Shown: positions 47,626 through 60,445, counted from the stretch's first letter. The stretch is DNA of 64,000 nt from Stappia indica (GCF_001696535.1 NZ_MBQE01000005.1:248001-312000), one strand, 5' to 3'. Numbers and translations are program-made. Notes: generated by a model from the letters alone, not told the origin.

Positions 47626-49851
47626 GTGAGCGATCTGTTTGGCAATAGCGGCGAGGTGCGGCCGGCGACGGTCGCCAAGGTTCTGCTGCCGGTCGCCATC
47701 GGCATGGCCTACAGCTACCGCGTGCCGCCGGGGATGAGCGTGCGGCCCGGTTCCATCGTCCGTGTGCCGCTCGGCCCGCGCGAGGTGGTGGGGGCCGTGT
47801 GGTCGCTGGAACCGGAGGGCGGCTCCGCTGCCGGGTCCGTTTCGCCGTCCCGGCTGAAGAACATTCTGCATGTCTATGACGATGCCCCGCCGCTCGACGA
47901 GGAACTGCGGACGCTGGTCGACTGGGTGGCCAACTGGACGCTCGCCGCGCCGGGTATGGTGTTGCGCATGGTCCTGCGCTCGGAAGAGGCCCTGGAGAGC
48001 GAGCCGCCGCTCGCCGGTGTGCGCCTGTCGTCCGCCGGCACGCGGCCCGAGCGCATGACCCCGGCGCGCCAGCGGGTGCTGGAGGTCCTTCAGGACGGCG
48101 CGGGCTTTACCCGCAGCGGTCTTGCCCACGCGGCCGGGGTGAGTTCATCCGTGGTCGACGGGCTGCTGGCCCATGGCGTTCTGGAAAGCATCGAGCTTCC
48201 GGCCGTCCCGCCTTTGCCGAGGCCCGATCCGGACTGGTCGCCGCCTCGGCTGACGCCCGCGCAGGCGCGTGCCTCGAAAGAACTGGTCGCGGCCGTGGGG
48301 CAGGGGTTCCGCACCTTCCTCATCGACGGCGTGACCGGATCGGGCAAGACGGAAGTCTATTTCGAGGCGGTGGCCGAGGCGCTGCGCCAGGGGCGCCAGG
48401 CGCTCGTCCTCATTCCCGAGATCGCGCTCACCAGCGCCTTCCTGCAGCGGTTCGAGCGCCGTTTTGCCGTTCTGCCGGCCGAGTGGCATTCGGAGATCGC
48501 CACCCGACAGCGCGCGCGGGTCTGGCGCGGGGTTGCCAGCGGCGATGTGCGCGTGGTGGTCGGCGCCCGTTCGGCGCTGTTCCTGCCATTCCGCGAACTC
48601 GGTCTCGTCGTCGTCGACGAGGAACATGACGGAGCCTACAAGCAGGACGACCGGGTGCCCTACAACGCCCGCGACATGGCGGTGGTGCGTGGGCATATTT
48701 CGCGCTTTCCCGTGGTTCTCGCCTCGGCGACTCCCTCGGTGGAAAGCCGGGTCAATGCCGACCAGGGCCGCTATGTCCGCCTGGAATTGCCCGAGCGCGC
48801 CACCGGTGCGCCCATGCCGGAAATCTCGATCATCGACATGCGCCAGGACGGCCCGGAACGCGGGCAGTGGCTGGCGCCCACGTTGCGCCACGCGATCGGC
48901 GAGACGCTCTCCGGCGGCGGTCAGGCGCTGCTTTTCCTCAATCGCCGCGGCTATGCGCCGCTCACCCTGTGCCGCTCCTGCGGCCATCGCTTCCAGTGTC
49001 CCAACTGTTCGACATGGCTGGTCGAGCACCGTTTTCGTGGTCGCCTGTCCTGCCATCACTGCGGCCACGAGGAGCCGAGCCCCGATCATTGCCCGGCCTG
49101 CGGCGACACCCAGTCGCTGGTCGCTTGCGGTCCCGGCGTCGAGCGGATCGCCGAAGAGGCGGCGGACCTGTTTCCCCAGTCGCGGGTGCTGGTCCTGTCG
49201 TCGGACCTGCAAGGCGGACCCGACCGCCTGCGCCGGGAAATGCGGATCATCGAGGAGGGCGGTGCCGATATCGTCGTCGGCACGCAGCTCGTCGCCAAGG
49301 GGCACAATTTTCCGCTGATGCGTCTGGTCGGGGTGGTGGATGCCGATCTCGGCCTTGCCAACGGCGATCCGCGGGCGGCCGAGCGGACCTTCCAGCTTCT
49401 GGCGCAGGTAACGGGCCGTGCGGGGCGTATCGGCGGCGGCGGGCGCGGCCTGCTGCAGACCTATGCGCCGGAGCATCCGGTCATCCGGGCGCTGGCCTCG
49501 GGAGACAGCACGGCTTTCTACGAGGCCGAGATCGCCGCCCGCAAGGCGGCCGGGCTGCCGCCGTTCGGCCGGCTCGCGGCGCTCATCGTCTCCGCGCCCG
49601 ACAGGGCGAGGGCGCAGGACTATGCCCGGCAGGTGGCGCGGCTGTCGCCGGCGAGCCCCGGCCTCACGGTTCTCGGTCCGGCGGAGGCCGCGTTGGCGCT
49701 GGTGCGGGGGCGCTACCGATTCCGTCTGCTGGCGATGGCGCCGCGCAATGTCGACCTGCAGGCCCTCATGCGGTCGTGGATTGCCCGCCTGCCCAAACCC
49801 TCCGGCGGGGTGCGCCTGCAGGTGGATATCGATCCCCAGAGCTTCTTCTGA
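47626..49851 (+). CDS. priA: Primosomal protein N' (replication restart helicase PriA)
   Basis: A 741-residue helicase when started at GTG 47626, which has GAGGA upstream and puts the V-L-L-P-V-A 3'-DNA-binding domain near the N terminus. An in-frame ATG at 47527 would add about 33 residues. It has Walker A G-V-T-G-S-G-K-T-E, Walker B V-D-E-E-H-D, a zinc region with eight cysteines (C-R-S-C-G ... C-P-N-C ... C-H-H-C-G ... C-P-A-C-G) and helicase motif Q-V-T-G-R-A-G-R. It reloads the replisome at stalled forks. Confidence 0.95.
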   Translation: MSDLFGNSGEVRPATVAKVLLPVAIGMAYSYRVPPGMSVRPGSIVRVPLGPREVVGAVWSLEPEGGSAAGSVSPSRLKNILHVYDDAPPLDEELRTLVDWVANWTLAAPGMVLRMVLRSEEALESEPPLAGVRLSSAGTRPERMTPARQRVLEVLQDGAGFTRSGLAHAAGVSSSVVDGLLAHGVLESIELPAVPPLPRPDPDWSPPRLTPAQARASKELVAAVGQGFRTFLIDGVTGSGKTEVYFEAVAEALRQGRQALVLIPEIALTSAFLQRFERRFAVLPAEWHSEIATRQRARVWRGVASGDVRVVVGARSALFLPFRELGLVVVDEEHDGAYKQDDRVPYNARDMAVVRGHISRFPVVLASATPSVESRVNADQGRYVRLELPERATGAPMPEISIIDMRQDGPERGQWLAPTLRHAIGETLSGGGQALLFLNRRGYAPLTLCRSCGHRFQCPNCSTWLVEHRFRGRLSCHHCGHEEPSPDHCPACGDTQSLVACGPGVERIAEEAADLFPQSRVLVLSSDLQGGPDRLRREMRIIEEGGADIVVGTQLVAKGHNFPLMRLVGVVDADLGLANGDPRAAERTFQLLAQVTGRAGRIGGGGRGLLQTYAPEHPVIRALASGDSTAFYEAEIAARKAAGLPPFGRLAALIVSAPDRARAQDYARQVARLSPASPGLTVLGPAEAALALVRGRYRFRLLAMAPRNVDLQALMRSWIARLPKPSGGVRLQVDIDPQSFF

Positions 49852-50109
49852 GCAGGGTAAAGGCCCCGTCCGCGGGCATGTTTGCGGGCCGATGACACCT
49901 GCTTCGACCATTTTCGGGCCGAATTGCGGCATTTGGACCCCGTGGCGATGTTGCCCCGCATTGAAGCCTGTGCTAATCGAAGCGCGGCTTTCCGGGGGAT
50001 ATGCGACCAAGCGCACTCCGGTGCCAAAGAAAGTTCAGATTTTCCAAAGCCTTGCGATCAGCCCAGCTGGGCGCATCGGCTCAAACCTGCCTAAGAGAGC
50101 ACGGACCCT

Positions 50110-50670
50110 GTGACCGACAACGTATCTCTCATTTCAGGTGTGGCGCACCGTTACGCGACGGCACTGCTCGACTTGTCAGAGGAGCAGGGCTCCGTGGCGG
50201 ACGTCGAGAAGGCGCTGGAGGCGTTCGACAAGCTGCTCCAGGACAGCGCAGATCTGCGCCGCCTCGTGGAAAGCCCGGTGTTTTCCGCCGATGAACAGCT
50301 CAAGGCCCTGACGGCAGTCCTGGACAAGGCCGGCGTTACGGGGCTGGCCGCCAACTTCCTGAAGCTCGCCGCGAAGAATCGGCGTCTCTTCGCCGTCCCG
50401 GGCATGATCGGCGCCTTCCGCGCGGATCTGGCTCGTCGCCGCGGCGAAGTGCCGGCGGATGTCGTGTCCGCGGCGCCGCTCTCGGATGCGCAGCTCTCCG
50501 CCCTCGCCGACGCGCTCAATGCGACGACCGGCAAGAAGGTGGTGATTTCTTCGAAGGTCGATCCTTCTCTGATCGGTGGCCTGGTGGTCAAGGTCGGCAG
50601 CCGGATGATCGACACTTCGCTCAAGACAAAACTCAACTCCCTCAAGTTCGCGATGAAAGAGGTCGGCTGA
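50110..50670 (+). CDS. atpH: ATP synthase F1, delta subunit
   Basis: A 186-residue subunit linking F1 to the stator. It starts at GTG 50110, with GAGAG upstream. It has the family's Y-A-T-A-L-L-D-L near the N terminus and [18 protein letters not shown] near the C terminus. It is the first gene of the F1 operon; the 258-bp gap after priA is the likely promoter region. The stop overlaps the atpA start by one base. Confidence 0.97.
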   Translation: MTDNVSLISGVAHRYATALLDLSEEQGSVADVEKALEAFDKLLQDSADLRRLVESPVFSADEQLKALTAVLDKAGVTGLAANFLKLAAKNRRLFAVPGMIGAFRADLARRRGEVPADVVSAAPLSDAQLSALADALNATTGKKVVISSKVDPSLIGGLVVKVGSRMIDTSLKTKLNSLKFAMKEVG

Positions 50671-52199
50671 TGGATATTCGGGCAGCGGAAATCTCCGCCA
50701 TCCTCAAGGACCAGATCAAGAATTTCGGCCAGGACGCCGAAGTTACCGAAGTCGGTCAGGTTCTTTCGGTAGGTGACGGTATCGCGCGCGTCTATGGCCT
50801 CGACAAGGTCCAGGCGGGCGAGATGGTCGAGTTCCCCGGCGGTATCCGGGGTATGGCGCTGAACCTCGAAACCGACAATGTCGGCGTCGTGCTCTTCGGC
50901 TCGGACCGTGACATCAAGGAAGGCGACACGGTCAAGCGGACCGGCGCCATCGTCGAGATCCCGGTCGGCAAGGGTCTGCTCGGCCGCGTTGTCGACCCGC
51001 TCGGCAACCCGCTCGACGGCAAGGGTCCGATCGAGGGTTCCGAGATGCGCCGCGTCGACGTCAAGGCGCCGGGCATCCTGCCGCGCAAGGGCGTTCACGA
51101 GCCGATGTCGACGGGCCTCAAGGCCATCGACGCCCTGATCCCGGTCGGTCGCGGCCAGCGCGAGCTGGTCATCGGCGACCGTCAGACCGGCAAGACGGCG
51201 ATCATTCTGGACACGTTCCTGAACCAGAAGCCGATGCACGCGACGGACAATGAGGGCGAGAAGCTCTATTGCATCTATGTCGCCGTCGGCCAGAAGCGTT
51301 CGACCGTTGCCCAGTTCGTCAAGCAGCTCGAGGAATCGGGTGCTCTCGAGTACTCGGTGATCGTCGCCGCGACGGCGTCCGACCCGGCGCCGCTGCAGTT
51401 CCTGGCGCCGTTCTCCGGCACCGCCATCGGCGAGTTCTTCCGCGACAACGGCATGCACGCCGTGATCGGTTATGACGATCTGACCAAGCAGGCCGTGGCC
51501 TATCGCCAGATGTCCCTGCTGCTCCGTCGTCCGCCGGGACGTGAAGCCTTCCCGGGCGACGTGTTCTATCTCCACTCTCGCCTGCTCGAGCGTTCGGCCA
51601 AGCTCAACGAGGCCAACGGCTCCGGTTCGCTGACCGCCCTTCCGGTCATCGAGACCCAGGGCAACGACGTGTCGGCCTTCATTCCGACCAACGTGATCTC
51701 GATCACCGACGGCCAGATCTTCCTCGAGACGGATCTGTTCTTCCAGGGCATCCGCCCGGCGGTGAACGTCGGTCTGTCGGTGTCGCGCGTGGGCTCCTCG
51801 GCCCAGATCAAGGCGATGAAGCAGGTTGCCGGCAAGATCAAGGGCGAGCTCGCCCAGTATCGCGAGATGGCGGCTTTCGCCCAGTTCGGTTCGGATCTCG
51901 ACGCCACGACCCAGCGCCTGCTGAACCGTGGTGCGCGCCTGACCGAGCTTCTGAAGCAGGGCCAGTTCCAGCCGCTGAAGACTCAGGAGCAGGTCGCCGT
52001 CATCTATGCCGGCGTCAACGGCTACCTGGACAAGCTGCCGGTCAACAAGGTCCGGGACTTTGAAGAGGGCCTGCTTCTGAACCTGCGCGGCGAACATGCG
52101 GATCTCCTGGACGGTATCTGGGAGAAGAAGGCGCTTGACGCTGACCTTGAGGCCCGTCTCAAGGCGGCCATCGAGGCCTTCGCCAAGAACTTCGCCTGA
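50670..52199 (+). CDS. atpA: ATP synthase F1, alpha subunit
   Basis: A 509-residue non-catalytic nucleotide-binding subunit. The N-terminal membrane-proximal helix (M-D-I-R-A-A-E-I-S), Walker A G-D-R-Q-T-G-K-T, and the Q-K-R-S-T-V-A-Q and [15 protein letters not shown] segments (the latter containing the arginine finger region) are all present. It is translationally coupled to atpH through a TGATG overlap. Confidence 0.98.
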   Translation: MDIRAAEISAILKDQIKNFGQDAEVTEVGQVLSVGDGIARVYGLDKVQAGEMVEFPGGIRGMALNLETDNVGVVLFGSDRDIKEGDTVKRTGAIVEIPVGKGLLGRVVDPLGNPLDGKGPIEGSEMRRVDVKAPGILPRKGVHEPMSTGLKAIDALIPVGRGQRELVIGDRQTGKTAIILDTFLNQKPMHATDNEGEKLYCIYVAVGQKRSTVAQFVKQLEESGALEYSVIVAATASDPAPLQFLAPFSGTAIGEFFRDNGMHAVIGYDDLTKQAVAYRQMSLLLRRPPGREAFPGDVFYLHSRLLERSAKLNEANGSGSLTALPVIETQGNDVSAFIPTNVISITDGQIFLETDLFFQGIRPAVNVGLSVSRVGSSAQIKAMKQVAGKIKGELAQYREMAAFAQFGSDLDATTQRLLNRGARLTELLKQGQFQPLKTQEQVAVIYAGVNGYLDKLPVNKVRDFEEGLLLNLRGEHADLLDGIWEKKALDADLEARLKAAIEAFAKNFA

Positions 52200-52232
52200 C
52201 GCGACTGACGGCATCCAGGACAAGGGGCGGCC

Positions 52233-53111
52233 ATGCCGAGCCTGAAGGACTTACGAAACCGGATCGCCTCCGTTAAGGCGACGCAGAAGATCACCAAGGC
52301 CATGCAGATGGTGGCCGCGGCGAAGCTGCGTCGTGCCCAGGAGGCGGCCGAGGCCGCGCGGCCCTATGCGGAACGCATGGAGGCCGTCCTCGCCAACCTC
52401 GCCAGCGCCTTTGAGGGCCGGGACGATGCTCCGCGCCTCCTCGCCGGCACCGGCAAGGATGACGTGCATCTCCTGCTGGTCGCGACCGCGGAGCGCGGCC
52501 TGTGCGGCGGCTTCAACTCGTCGATCGCCAAGCTGGCGCGCGAGCGGGCGAAGTCGCTGATCGCGCAGGGTAAGACGGTGAAGATCGTCTGCGTCGGCAA
52601 GAAGGGCTTCGACGCCCTGAAGCGTGATCTCGGCTCGCACATCGTCAAGACGATCGAGCTGCGGCACGTCAAGCGCGTCGCGTTCGAGAATGCCGAGGAG
52701 ATCGGCACTCTGATCCGCGAGATGTTCGACGCGGGCGAGTTCGACGTCTGCACCCTGTTCTATGCGCGGTTCCAGTCGGTGATCAGCCAGGTCCCGACCG
52801 CCCAGCAGCTCATCCCGGCGACCTTCGGCGAGGCGGCGAAGTCCGCCCAGACCGACGCGGTCTACGAGTACGAGCCGGACGAGGGCGAGATCCTGGCGGA
52901 TCTGCTGCCGCGCAACATTTCGGTGCAGATCTTCCGCGGGCTTCTGGAAAATGCAGCGTCCGAGCAGGGTGCGCGCATGTCCGCGATGGACAACGCCACG
53001 CGCAACGCCGGTGACATGATCAACAAGCTGACGCTCAACTACAACCGTCAGCGGCAGGCTCAGATCACCAAGGAGCTGATCGAAATCATTTCGGGCGCCG
53101 AGGCGCTCTGA
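52233..53111 (+). CDS. atpG: ATP synthase F1, gamma subunit
   Basis: A 292-residue rotor shaft subunit. The N-terminal helix ([23 protein letters not shown]) and C-terminal helix ([12 protein letters not shown]), which form the coiled coil, match the family, as does E-R-G-L-C-G-G-F-N. It lies 33 bp after atpA. Confidence 0.98.
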   Translation: MPSLKDLRNRIASVKATQKITKAMQMVAAAKLRRAQEAAEAARPYAERMEAVLANLASAFEGRDDAPRLLAGTGKDDVHLLLVATAERGLCGGFNSSIAKLARERAKSLIAQGKTVKIVCVGKKGFDALKRDLGSHIVKTIELRHVKRVAFENAEEIGTLIREMFDAGEFDVCTLFYARFQSVISQVPTAQQLIPATFGEAAKSAQTDAVYEYEPDEGEILADLLPRNISVQIFRGLLENAASEQGARMSAMDNATRNAGDMINKLTLNYNRQRQAQITKELIEIISGAEAL

Positions 53112-54575
<1,464 letters not shown>

Positions 54576-54599
54576 GCACGGGAAGGATCGAGGAACGAC

Positions 54600-55007
54600 A
54601 TGGCGGGAGCATTCCAGTTCGAGCTCGTTTCCCCGGAGCGGCTTCTTCTCTCGGAAGAAGTCACGATGGTGGTGGTGCCGGGCTCCGAGGGCGAGTTCGG
54701 CGTGATGGCCGGACATGCCCCGATGATGTCGACCCTGCGTCCGGGCCTTCTGCGCGTGTCGCGTGAGGCCGGTGCGGATCAGGTCTACTTCGTCCGCGGC
54801 GGCTTTGCCGAGGCGGGGCCGAAGGGCCTGACGGTGCTGGCCGAGCACGCGACGTCGCTGAACGATCTCAAGGCGGAAGACATCGCCCGCCAGATCAAGG
54901 ATGCGGAAGAAGACCTTTCGGACGCCTCCGACGACGAGACGCGCGCACGGGCGACGGCAACGCTCGCTCACCTGCGCGAAGTTCAGGCCGCTCTCAAGGC
55001 AGCCTGA
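54600..55007 (+). CDS. atpC: ATP synthase F1, epsilon subunit
   Basis: A 135-residue epsilon subunit with the N-terminal beta-sandwich ([24 protein letters not shown]) and a C-terminal helical hairpin. It closes the F1 operon. The Fo genes (a, b, c) are not nearby, as is usual in alphaproteobacteria. Confidence 0.97.
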   Translation: MAGAFQFELVSPERLLLSEEVTMVVVPGSEGEFGVMAGHAPMMSTLRPGLLRVSREAGADQVYFVRGGFAEAGPKGLTVLAEHATSLNDLKAEDIARQIKDAEEDLSDASDDETRARATATLAHLREVQAALKAA

Positions 55008-55056
55008 CGCCCGCGTCGAGGTCCGGTTCCGGCCGGCATCATCGCAAAGAATTGAG

Positions 55057-55083
55057 AAGGGCGCCCGACGGGCGCCCTTTTTG
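55057..55083 (+). terminator. Rho-independent terminator of the atpHAGDC operon
   Basis: A perfect 9-bp stem AGGGCGCCC/GGGCGCCCT with a 3-nt loop, followed by TTTT, 50 bp after the atpC stop. Confidence 0.93.
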
Positions 55084-55157
55084 CGTCTGTGACCAGTACC
55101 GCTGATCGCTCCGCTTCCGGGTGGACATAACGGGCCAATAGCGGCGAGACTTCCCGC

Positions 55158-55808
55158 ATGCAGGACGATCAGTCACAGAAGACCGGAAGCAGGTCGGCGG
55201 CGAGCCCTCCGGCGGGGTTTCGCCTGATGCCCGGACGGTTTGATCGGGCGATGCAGCAGGCGCTGCTCGAGGAGATCCGCGCGGTCGTCGCGGCCGCGCC
55301 CCTCTTCACGCCGGTGATGCCACGCACCGGTACGCCGTTCTCGGTGCGGATGACCAATTGCGGCCCGCTCGGCTGGGTGTCGGACAGGACCGGCTATCGC
55401 TATCAGCCGGAGCACCCGGTGACGGGCGAGGCCTGGCCGGCGATGCCGCCGCGACTGCTGGATCTCTGGCAAGAGCTGGCGCCGGATGCGCCGCCGCCGG
55501 AGGCGTGTCTCGTGAACTTCTATGGACCTAAGGCCCGCATGGGGCTGCATCAGGACAAGGACGAGGCGACGTTCGAGGCGCCGGTGATCTCTGTGTCGCT
55601 GGGGGCGACCGCGCTCTTCCGCCTCGGCGGCCGGAGCCGCAAGGATCCGACCCGCTCGTTCCGCCTTGCCTCGGGCGATGTGCTGGTGCTCGGCGGCGAA
55701 GCGCGCCTTGCCCATCACGGGATCGACCGGCTGGTGCCGGGCACTTCGACGCTGGTCCGCGACGACGGCCGCATCAATCTCACCCTGAGGCGGGTGACTC
55801 CAGGCTGA
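55158..55808 (+). CDS. alkB: Alpha-ketoglutarate-dependent DNA repair dioxygenase AlkB
   Basis: A 216-residue Fe(II)/2-oxoglutarate dioxygenase that removes alkyl damage such as 1-methyladenine. It has the substrate-lid region with G-W-V-S-D, C-L-V-N-F-Y, the metal ligands H-x-D in L-H-Q-D-K-D-E and His in L-A-H-H-G-I-D-R, and the R-I-N-L-T-L-R motif for 2-oxoglutarate. It stands alone after the atp terminator and converges on ubiB with 26 bp between stops. Confidence 0.96.
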   Translation: MQDDQSQKTGSRSAASPPAGFRLMPGRFDRAMQQALLEEIRAVVAAAPLFTPVMPRTGTPFSVRMTNCGPLGWVSDRTGYRYQPEHPVTGEAWPAMPPRLLDLWQELAPDAPPPEACLVNFYGPKARMGLHQDKDEATFEAPVISVSLGATALFRLGGRSRKDPTRSFRLASGDVLVLGGEARLAHHGIDRLVPGTSTLVRDDGRINLTLRRVTPG

Positions 55809-55834
55809 GAGTGCGCCGGGCTGCCCCGGCGCGG

Positions 55835-57403
55835 TCAGGTAAAGACGGCGACGGCGATCAGCGCGGCGATCACCCACAGCGCGATACGGCCCGAGCGGCT
55901 GTGCCGGGCCTCCGCGCGGCCGATGGCCTCGGCGGTCGCCGCGTCGAATCGCAGCCCCTTCTCCGCCATCGTCTCCAGCTCGCCCGACAGGCGTCCGGCC
56001 CGCTCGGCGAGAATCGGCAGGTCGGCGGCCAGCCGGCCGAGGGCAACCAGACCGCCGGCGGCGTCCTGCAGGCGTCCCGCCGGTCCGAGATTGCGCTCGA
56101 TCCAGCCGCGCACCACCGGTTCGGCGGTCCGCCACATGTCGAGATGCGGGTCGAGCGTCCGGGCGACGCCCTCGACCACGACCATCGTCTTCTGCAGCAT
56201 GATCAACTGCGTCTGGGTGCGCATGTTGAACAGCTCGGTCACCTCCAGCAACTGCGTCAGCAGCCGCGCCATGGAGATCTCCGAGGCATCGTGCCCGTGG
56301 ATCGGCTCGCCGATGGCGCGGATCGCCTGGGCGAACACGTCGACATCCTGATCCGATGGAACGTAACCGGCCTCGAAATGCACCTCCGCCACCCGGCGAT
56401 AGTCGCGGGTGATGAACCCGAACAGGATCTCGGCGAGGAACCGCCGCTCCGCCTTGCCAAGCCGGCCGGTGATGCCGAAATCGACCGCGACCAGGTTGCC
56501 GTCCTCGTCGAGGAAGAGGTTGCCCTGGTGCATGTCGGCATGGAAGAAGCCGTCGCGCACCGCATGGCGCAGGAACGACTGGATCACCAGCGCGCCTATG
56601 GCCGGCAGGTCGTGGCCATCGGCCTCGATTCCGGCGACGTCGGACAGCTTGCGTCCGGAGATCCACTCCATGGTCAGCACGGCCTTGGCCGTGCGCGTCC
56701 AGTTGACCTCCGGCACCCGGAAGCCTGGGTCGTCGCGAGTGTTTTCCGCCATCTCGGAAAGGGCGGCCGCTTCCAGGCGGAAATCCATCTCCAGCTCGAC
56801 CGAGCGGGCCAGCGTGTCGACCACCGCGACGGGGCGCAGTCGGCGCGACGGCGGATGGAAGCGCTCCATCAGCCGGGCCATCAGATAATAGCTCTTCAGG
56901 TCGCGGCGGAACCGCTCGGCGACGCCCGGCCGCAGCACCTTCACGGCGACCTTGCGGCGGGTGCCGTCCGGGTCCTCGATCTCCGCCGGATGCACCTGCG
57001 CGATGGAGGCCGCGGCGACAGGTTCGTCGAAGCGCGCGAACAGCTGCTCGACCGGGCGGCCGAAATGGCTTTCGATCACCCGCTTGGCCTCTTCCATCCC
57101 GAAGGAGGGGATCTGGTCCTGCAGGGCGGTGAGGTCGGTGGCGATTTCGCGGCCGACCACATCGGGCCGGGTCGCCAGGAACTGGCCGAGTTTCACATAG
57201 GAGGGGCCGAGCCGGGTCAGCGCGTCAGACAGGCGCTTGTCGGCCGCCTTGTCGCGCACCGCGCGCCGCTCCAGCAGGCGGATCGTGCGCAGGGCCAGCC
57301 GCTGTGCCGGCGGCAGGTCGGGCAGGTCGACGACGCCGAAGACGCCCTCGCGCGCCATGACGAAGCCGGCGCGGGCCAGCCGGAAGAGGGATGCTATCGG
57401 CAT
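55835..57403 (-). CDS. ubiB: Ubiquinone biosynthesis kinase-like protein UbiB
   Basis: A 522-residue atypical kinase-fold protein needed for ubiquinone synthesis. It has the K-x-G-Q motif (Y-V-K-L-G-Q-F-L-A-T-R-P-D), the Ala-rich nucleotide loop A-A-A-S-I-A-Q-V-H, the invariant Lys in V-A-V-K-V-L, H-A-D-M-H-Q-G-N, and D-F-G. A C-terminal hydrophobic stretch (L-W-V-I-A-A-L-I-A-V-A-V-F) should place it at the inner membrane. ATG 57403 has GAGGAA upstream. It follows ubiE by 7 bp. Confidence 0.96.
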   Translation of the reverse strand: MPIASLFRLARAGFVMAREGVFGVVDLPDLPPAQRLALRTIRLLERRAVRDKAADKRLSDALTRLGPSYVKLGQFLATRPDVVGREIATDLTALQDQIPSFGMEEAKRVIESHFGRPVEQLFARFDEPVAAASIAQVHPAEIEDPDGTRRKVAVKVLRPGVAERFRRDLKSYYLMARLMERFHPPSRRLRPVAVVDTLARSVELEMDFRLEAAALSEMAENTRDDPGFRVPEVNWTRTAKAVLTMEWISGRKLSDVAGIEADGHDLPAIGALVIQSFLRHAVRDGFFHADMHQGNLFLDEDGNLVAVDFGITGRLGKAERRFLAEILFGFITRDYRRVAEVHFEAGYVPSDQDVDVFAQAIRAIGEPIHGHDASEISMARLLTQLLEVTELFNMRTQTQLIMLQKTMVVVEGVARTLDPHLDMWRTAEPVVRGWIERNLGPAGRLQDAAGGLVALGRLAADLPILAERAGRLSGELETMAEKGLRFDAATAEAIGRAEARHSRSGRIALWVIAALIAVAVFT

Positions 57404-57410
57404 GGGTTCC

Positions 57411-58208
57411 TCAGATCGCCCAGCCGGAATGCAGGCAGGCAATGCCGCCCGAATAGTTCCGATAGCTGACGCGGGAGAACCCGGCCTCGCGGATCATGTC
57501 GGCGAAGCGCTCCTGGTTCGGGAACTTGCGGATCGATTCCACCAGATAGCGGTAGGGCTCGCCGTCGCCGGTGACCATCCGCCCCATGACCGGGATCGCG
57601 TTGAAGGAGAAGAAATCATAGACCCTGTCGAGCCCGGCGACATCCACCTGGCTGAATTCCAGGCACATGAAGCGCCCGCCGCGCTTGAGCACGCGGCGCG
57701 CCTCGCTCAAGGCCTTGTCGATGCGCGGCACGTTGCGGATGCCGAAAGCGATCGTGTAGGCGTCGAACGAGCGGTCGGGGAAGGGCAGGTCCTCGGCATT
57801 GCCTTCGACGAAGCTCAGGCGGTCGCCAAGCCCGGCCTTGGCCGCGCGCGCCTTGCCGACTTCCAGCATTGAGCCGTTGATGTCGCAGACCATGGCGCTG
57901 GTCGCCTTGCCGCCGCGCTCGACGATGCGCGTGGCGATGTCGCCGGTGCCGCCGGCAACGTCGAGTACGCGGAAGGCACGCCGGTCGGCGCGGGGCGGGG
58001 CCAGCGACGACACCATCGCATCCTTCCACAGCCGGTGCAGGCCGCCCGACATCAGGTCGTTCATGAGGTCGTAGCGGTCCGCGACCTGATGGAACACCTC
58101 GTTGACGAGGGGCTGCTTCTCGCCGCTGGCGACCTTGCGAAAGCCGAAGCTCGTCGCCATTTCCGGGCCGCTCGTCCGTCCCCGGTCGCTGTCCATGCTG
58201 GCCGCCAT
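57411..58208 (-). CDS. ubiE: Demethylmenaquinone/2-polyprenyl-benzoquinol methyltransferase UbiE
   Basis: A SAM-dependent C-methyltransferase of ubiquinone synthesis, 265 residues from ATG 58208, which has GGAGAG just upstream; ATG 58220 and 58196 are alternatives. SAM motif I reads [11 protein letters not shown]. The N-terminal [13 protein letters not shown] and C-terminal [10 protein letters not shown] are standard UbiE hallmarks. It forms an operon with ubiB. Confidence 0.97.
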   Translation of the reverse strand: MAASMDSDRGRTSGPEMATSFGFRKVASGEKQPLVNEVFHQVADRYDLMNDLMSGGLHRLWKDAMVSSLAPPRADRRAFRVLDVAGGTGDIATRIVERGGKATSAMVCDINGSMLEVGKARAAKAGLGDRLSFVEGNAEDLPFPDRSFDAYTIAFGIRNVPRIDKALSEARRVLKRGGRFMCLEFSQVDVAGLDRVYDFFSFNAIPVMGRMVTGDGEPYRYLVESIRKFPNQERFADMIREAGFSRVSYRNYSGGIACLHSGWAI

Positions 58209-58431
58209 GAGGCTCTCCATGCGCCTGTGTTTGTGCTGATCGAGGCTTGGCTTACAGCATTTTGGCGAAGAGGTCACGGCTGCTTGCTGCCGCCATCCGC
58301 CGCACGCCGGACGGCCTTGCCGGCGCCCTTCGCTCCGTCCTCACTGGAGCATTGACGGGGACGCCGTCTTCTTTATGCAAAGGACTGCGCGACACCGTTC
58401 GCCGCGCGCAACCTGCCTCGCGGAGAGACCC

Positions 58432-59337
58432 ATGCCGGAATTGCCCGAAGTCGAGACCGTCCGCCGGGGCCTTTCACCCGTCTTCGACGGTGCGATGATC
58501 CGCAAGGTCACGCTCAACCGCGCGGATCTGCGCTTCCCGCTGCCGGTCGACTTCCGCGAGCGGCTCGGCGGCCAGCGGATGGTCGCGCTCGGCCGGCGGG
58601 CCAAGTATCTCCTGGGCGATCTGGAGGACGGCACCGTCCTCGTCATGCATCTGGGCATGTCCGGCTCCTTCCGGATCGAAGAGGTGGGCAAGGACGGGCC
58701 GCAGCCGGTCGCGGCCGAGGCGTTCCACTACCCGCGCTCGGTCAACCGGGCGCACGATCACGTCATCTTCCATCTCGAGCATGACGGCGCCGAGCGGCTG
58801 CGCATCGTCTACAACGACCCGCGCAGGTTTGGCTTCATGAGCCTCGTCCCGCGTGCCGAGGTCGAGCAGCATCCCTGGTTCGCCGCGCTCGGCCCTGAGC
58901 CGACCGGCAATGCGCTGGACGCCGTCCATCTGGCGCGGGTCGCGGCCGGCCGGGCGACACCGCTCAAGGCGCTGCTGCTCGACCAGCGCGCCATTGCCGG
59001 GCTTGGCAACATCTATGTCTGCGAGGCGCTGCACCGGGCAAAGCTCAGCCCGCTGCGCAGCGCCGGCACGCTGGCCACCGCGACCGGAGCGCCGACGGCG
59101 GGAGCGAAACGTCTTGTCGAGGCCATTCGCGAAGTGATCGCCGAGGCCATCGTCGCCGGCGGCTCGACCTTGCGCGACCACCGCCAGGCCGACGGCGAGC
59201 TCGGCTATTTTCAGCACTCCTTCGCCGTTTACGGGCGGGAGGGCGAACCGTGCCCGCGCCCTGCATGCGGCGGCACGGTCGAGCGTATCGTGCAGTCGGG
59301 TCGTTCGACTTTCCATTGCCCCCGCTGTCAGCGGTAG
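58432..59337 (+). CDS. mutM: Formamidopyrimidine-DNA glycosylase (Fpg)
   Basis: A 301-residue bifunctional glycosylase/AP lyase that excises 8-oxoguanine. The catalytic N terminus (Met)-P-E-L-P-E-V-E-T, the Lys in G-R-R-A-K-Y, the helix-two-turn-helix with G-L-G-N-I-Y, and the C-terminal zinc finger (C-x4-C ... C-x2-C) are all complete. ATG 58432 has GGAGAG upstream. It is divergent from ubiE, a common alphaproteobacterial arrangement. Confidence 0.97.
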   Translation: MPELPEVETVRRGLSPVFDGAMIRKVTLNRADLRFPLPVDFRERLGGQRMVALGRRAKYLLGDLEDGTVLVMHLGMSGSFRIEEVGKDGPQPVAAEAFHYPRSVNRAHDHVIFHLEHDGAERLRIVYNDPRRFGFMSLVPRAEVEQHPWFAALGPEPTGNALDAVHLARVAAGRATPLKALLLDQRAIAGLGNIYVCEALHRAKLSPLRSAGTLATATGAPTAGAKRLVEAIREVIAEAIVAGGSTLRDHRQADGELGYFQHSFAVYGREGEPCPRPACGGTVERIVQSGRSTFHCPRCQR

Positions 59338-59475
59338 AAGGGGGCGACAGGCGGGCCCGCTCGCGGCCCGGCTCGCGAGAAACTGCAAGGTTGCGGCGGC
59401 GGGGGCCTTCGGATACCCCTTGAGCCGCGAAGGCGGCGCTGGCTGACGACGCGCCGTCCCATTCCGGGAGGTCCC

Positions 59476-60249
59476 ATGGGATACGAGAATATTCGGGTCG
59501 AGAAGCGCGGGCGGGTCGCCCTCGTCACCTTGAACCGTCCGAAGGCGCTGAATGCCCTCAACTCCGAACTGATCGCCGAGCTCAACGCCGCGCTGGCGCT
59601 GTTCGAGAGCGACGACAAGATCGGCTGCGTTGTCCTCACCGGATCGGAAAAGGCCTTCGCGGCCGGCGCCGACATCAAGGAGATGTCCTCGCTCTCCTTC
59701 GTCGAGGCCTACAAGACCGACTTCATCACCTCATGGGATCAGGTTTCGCGGTTCCGCAAGCCGATCGTTGCGGCGGTCGCGGGCTATGCGCTCGGCGGCG
59801 GCTGCGAGCTGGCGATGATGTGCGACTTCATCCTGGCGGCGGAAAACGCCAAGTTCGGCCAGCCCGAGATCACGCTCGGCGTCATGCCCGGTGCCGGCGG
59901 CACCCAGCGCCTGACCCGTTTCGTCGGCAAGTCGAAGGCCATGGAAATGTGCCTGACCGGCCGGATGATGGATGCGGCCGAGGCCGAGCGCTCCGGGCTT
60001 GTCAGCCGGGTGGTGCCGCTCGACGAACTGCTCGAGGAAGCCATGCGCGTGGCCGAGAAGATCGCCGATTTCTCGCTGCCCATCGCCATGATGACCAAGG
60101 AAAGCGTCAACCGCGCCTATGAGACCACCCTGGCCGAGGGCGTGCGGTTCGAGCGCCGGGTCTTCCACTCGATGTTCGCCACCGACGACCAGACGGAAGG
60201 CATGAATGCCTTCGTCGAAAAGCGCGCACCGCAGTTCAAGAACAGCTAG
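59476..60249 (+). CDS. Enoyl-CoA hydratase
   Basis: A 257-residue crotonase-family protein that adds water to trans-2-enoyl-CoA. The CoA-binding A-A-G-A-D-I-K-E-M, the oxyanion-hole glycines (A-L-G-G-G-C-E-L) and both catalytic Glu positions (G-C-E-L and G-Q-P-E-I) are present, so it is a true hydratase rather than an isomerase. GGGAGG precedes ATG 59476. It lies between mutM and rpsT, where relatives also keep it. Confidence 0.95.
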   Translation: MGYENIRVEKRGRVALVTLNRPKALNALNSELIAELNAALALFESDDKIGCVVLTGSEKAFAAGADIKEMSSLSFVEAYKTDFITSWDQVSRFRKPIVAAVAGYALGGGCELAMMCDFILAAENAKFGQPEITLGVMPGAGGTQRLTRFVGKSKAMEMCLTGRMMDAAEAERSGLVSRVVPLDELLEEAMRVAEKIADFSLPIAMMTKESVNRAYETTLAEGVRFERRVFHSMFATDDQTEGMNAFVEKRAPQFKNS

Positions 60250-60445
60250 GTGTCGGCCGGCCGGTCGCCAGCGCGGGAGTTTTGCGAGTTTTTCGTGACT
60301 TTCGCGTTGACGACGGGCAGGTGGCCGCCTATAACGCGGTCGACCGGTGGCGGCCCGTTCCGCCGCCGCTTTCGTTTGACACGGGTGGCTTTGACGCCCT
60401 GGTTTGAACGAGTCGGATTGTTCACGTAACGCATCAGGACAGAAC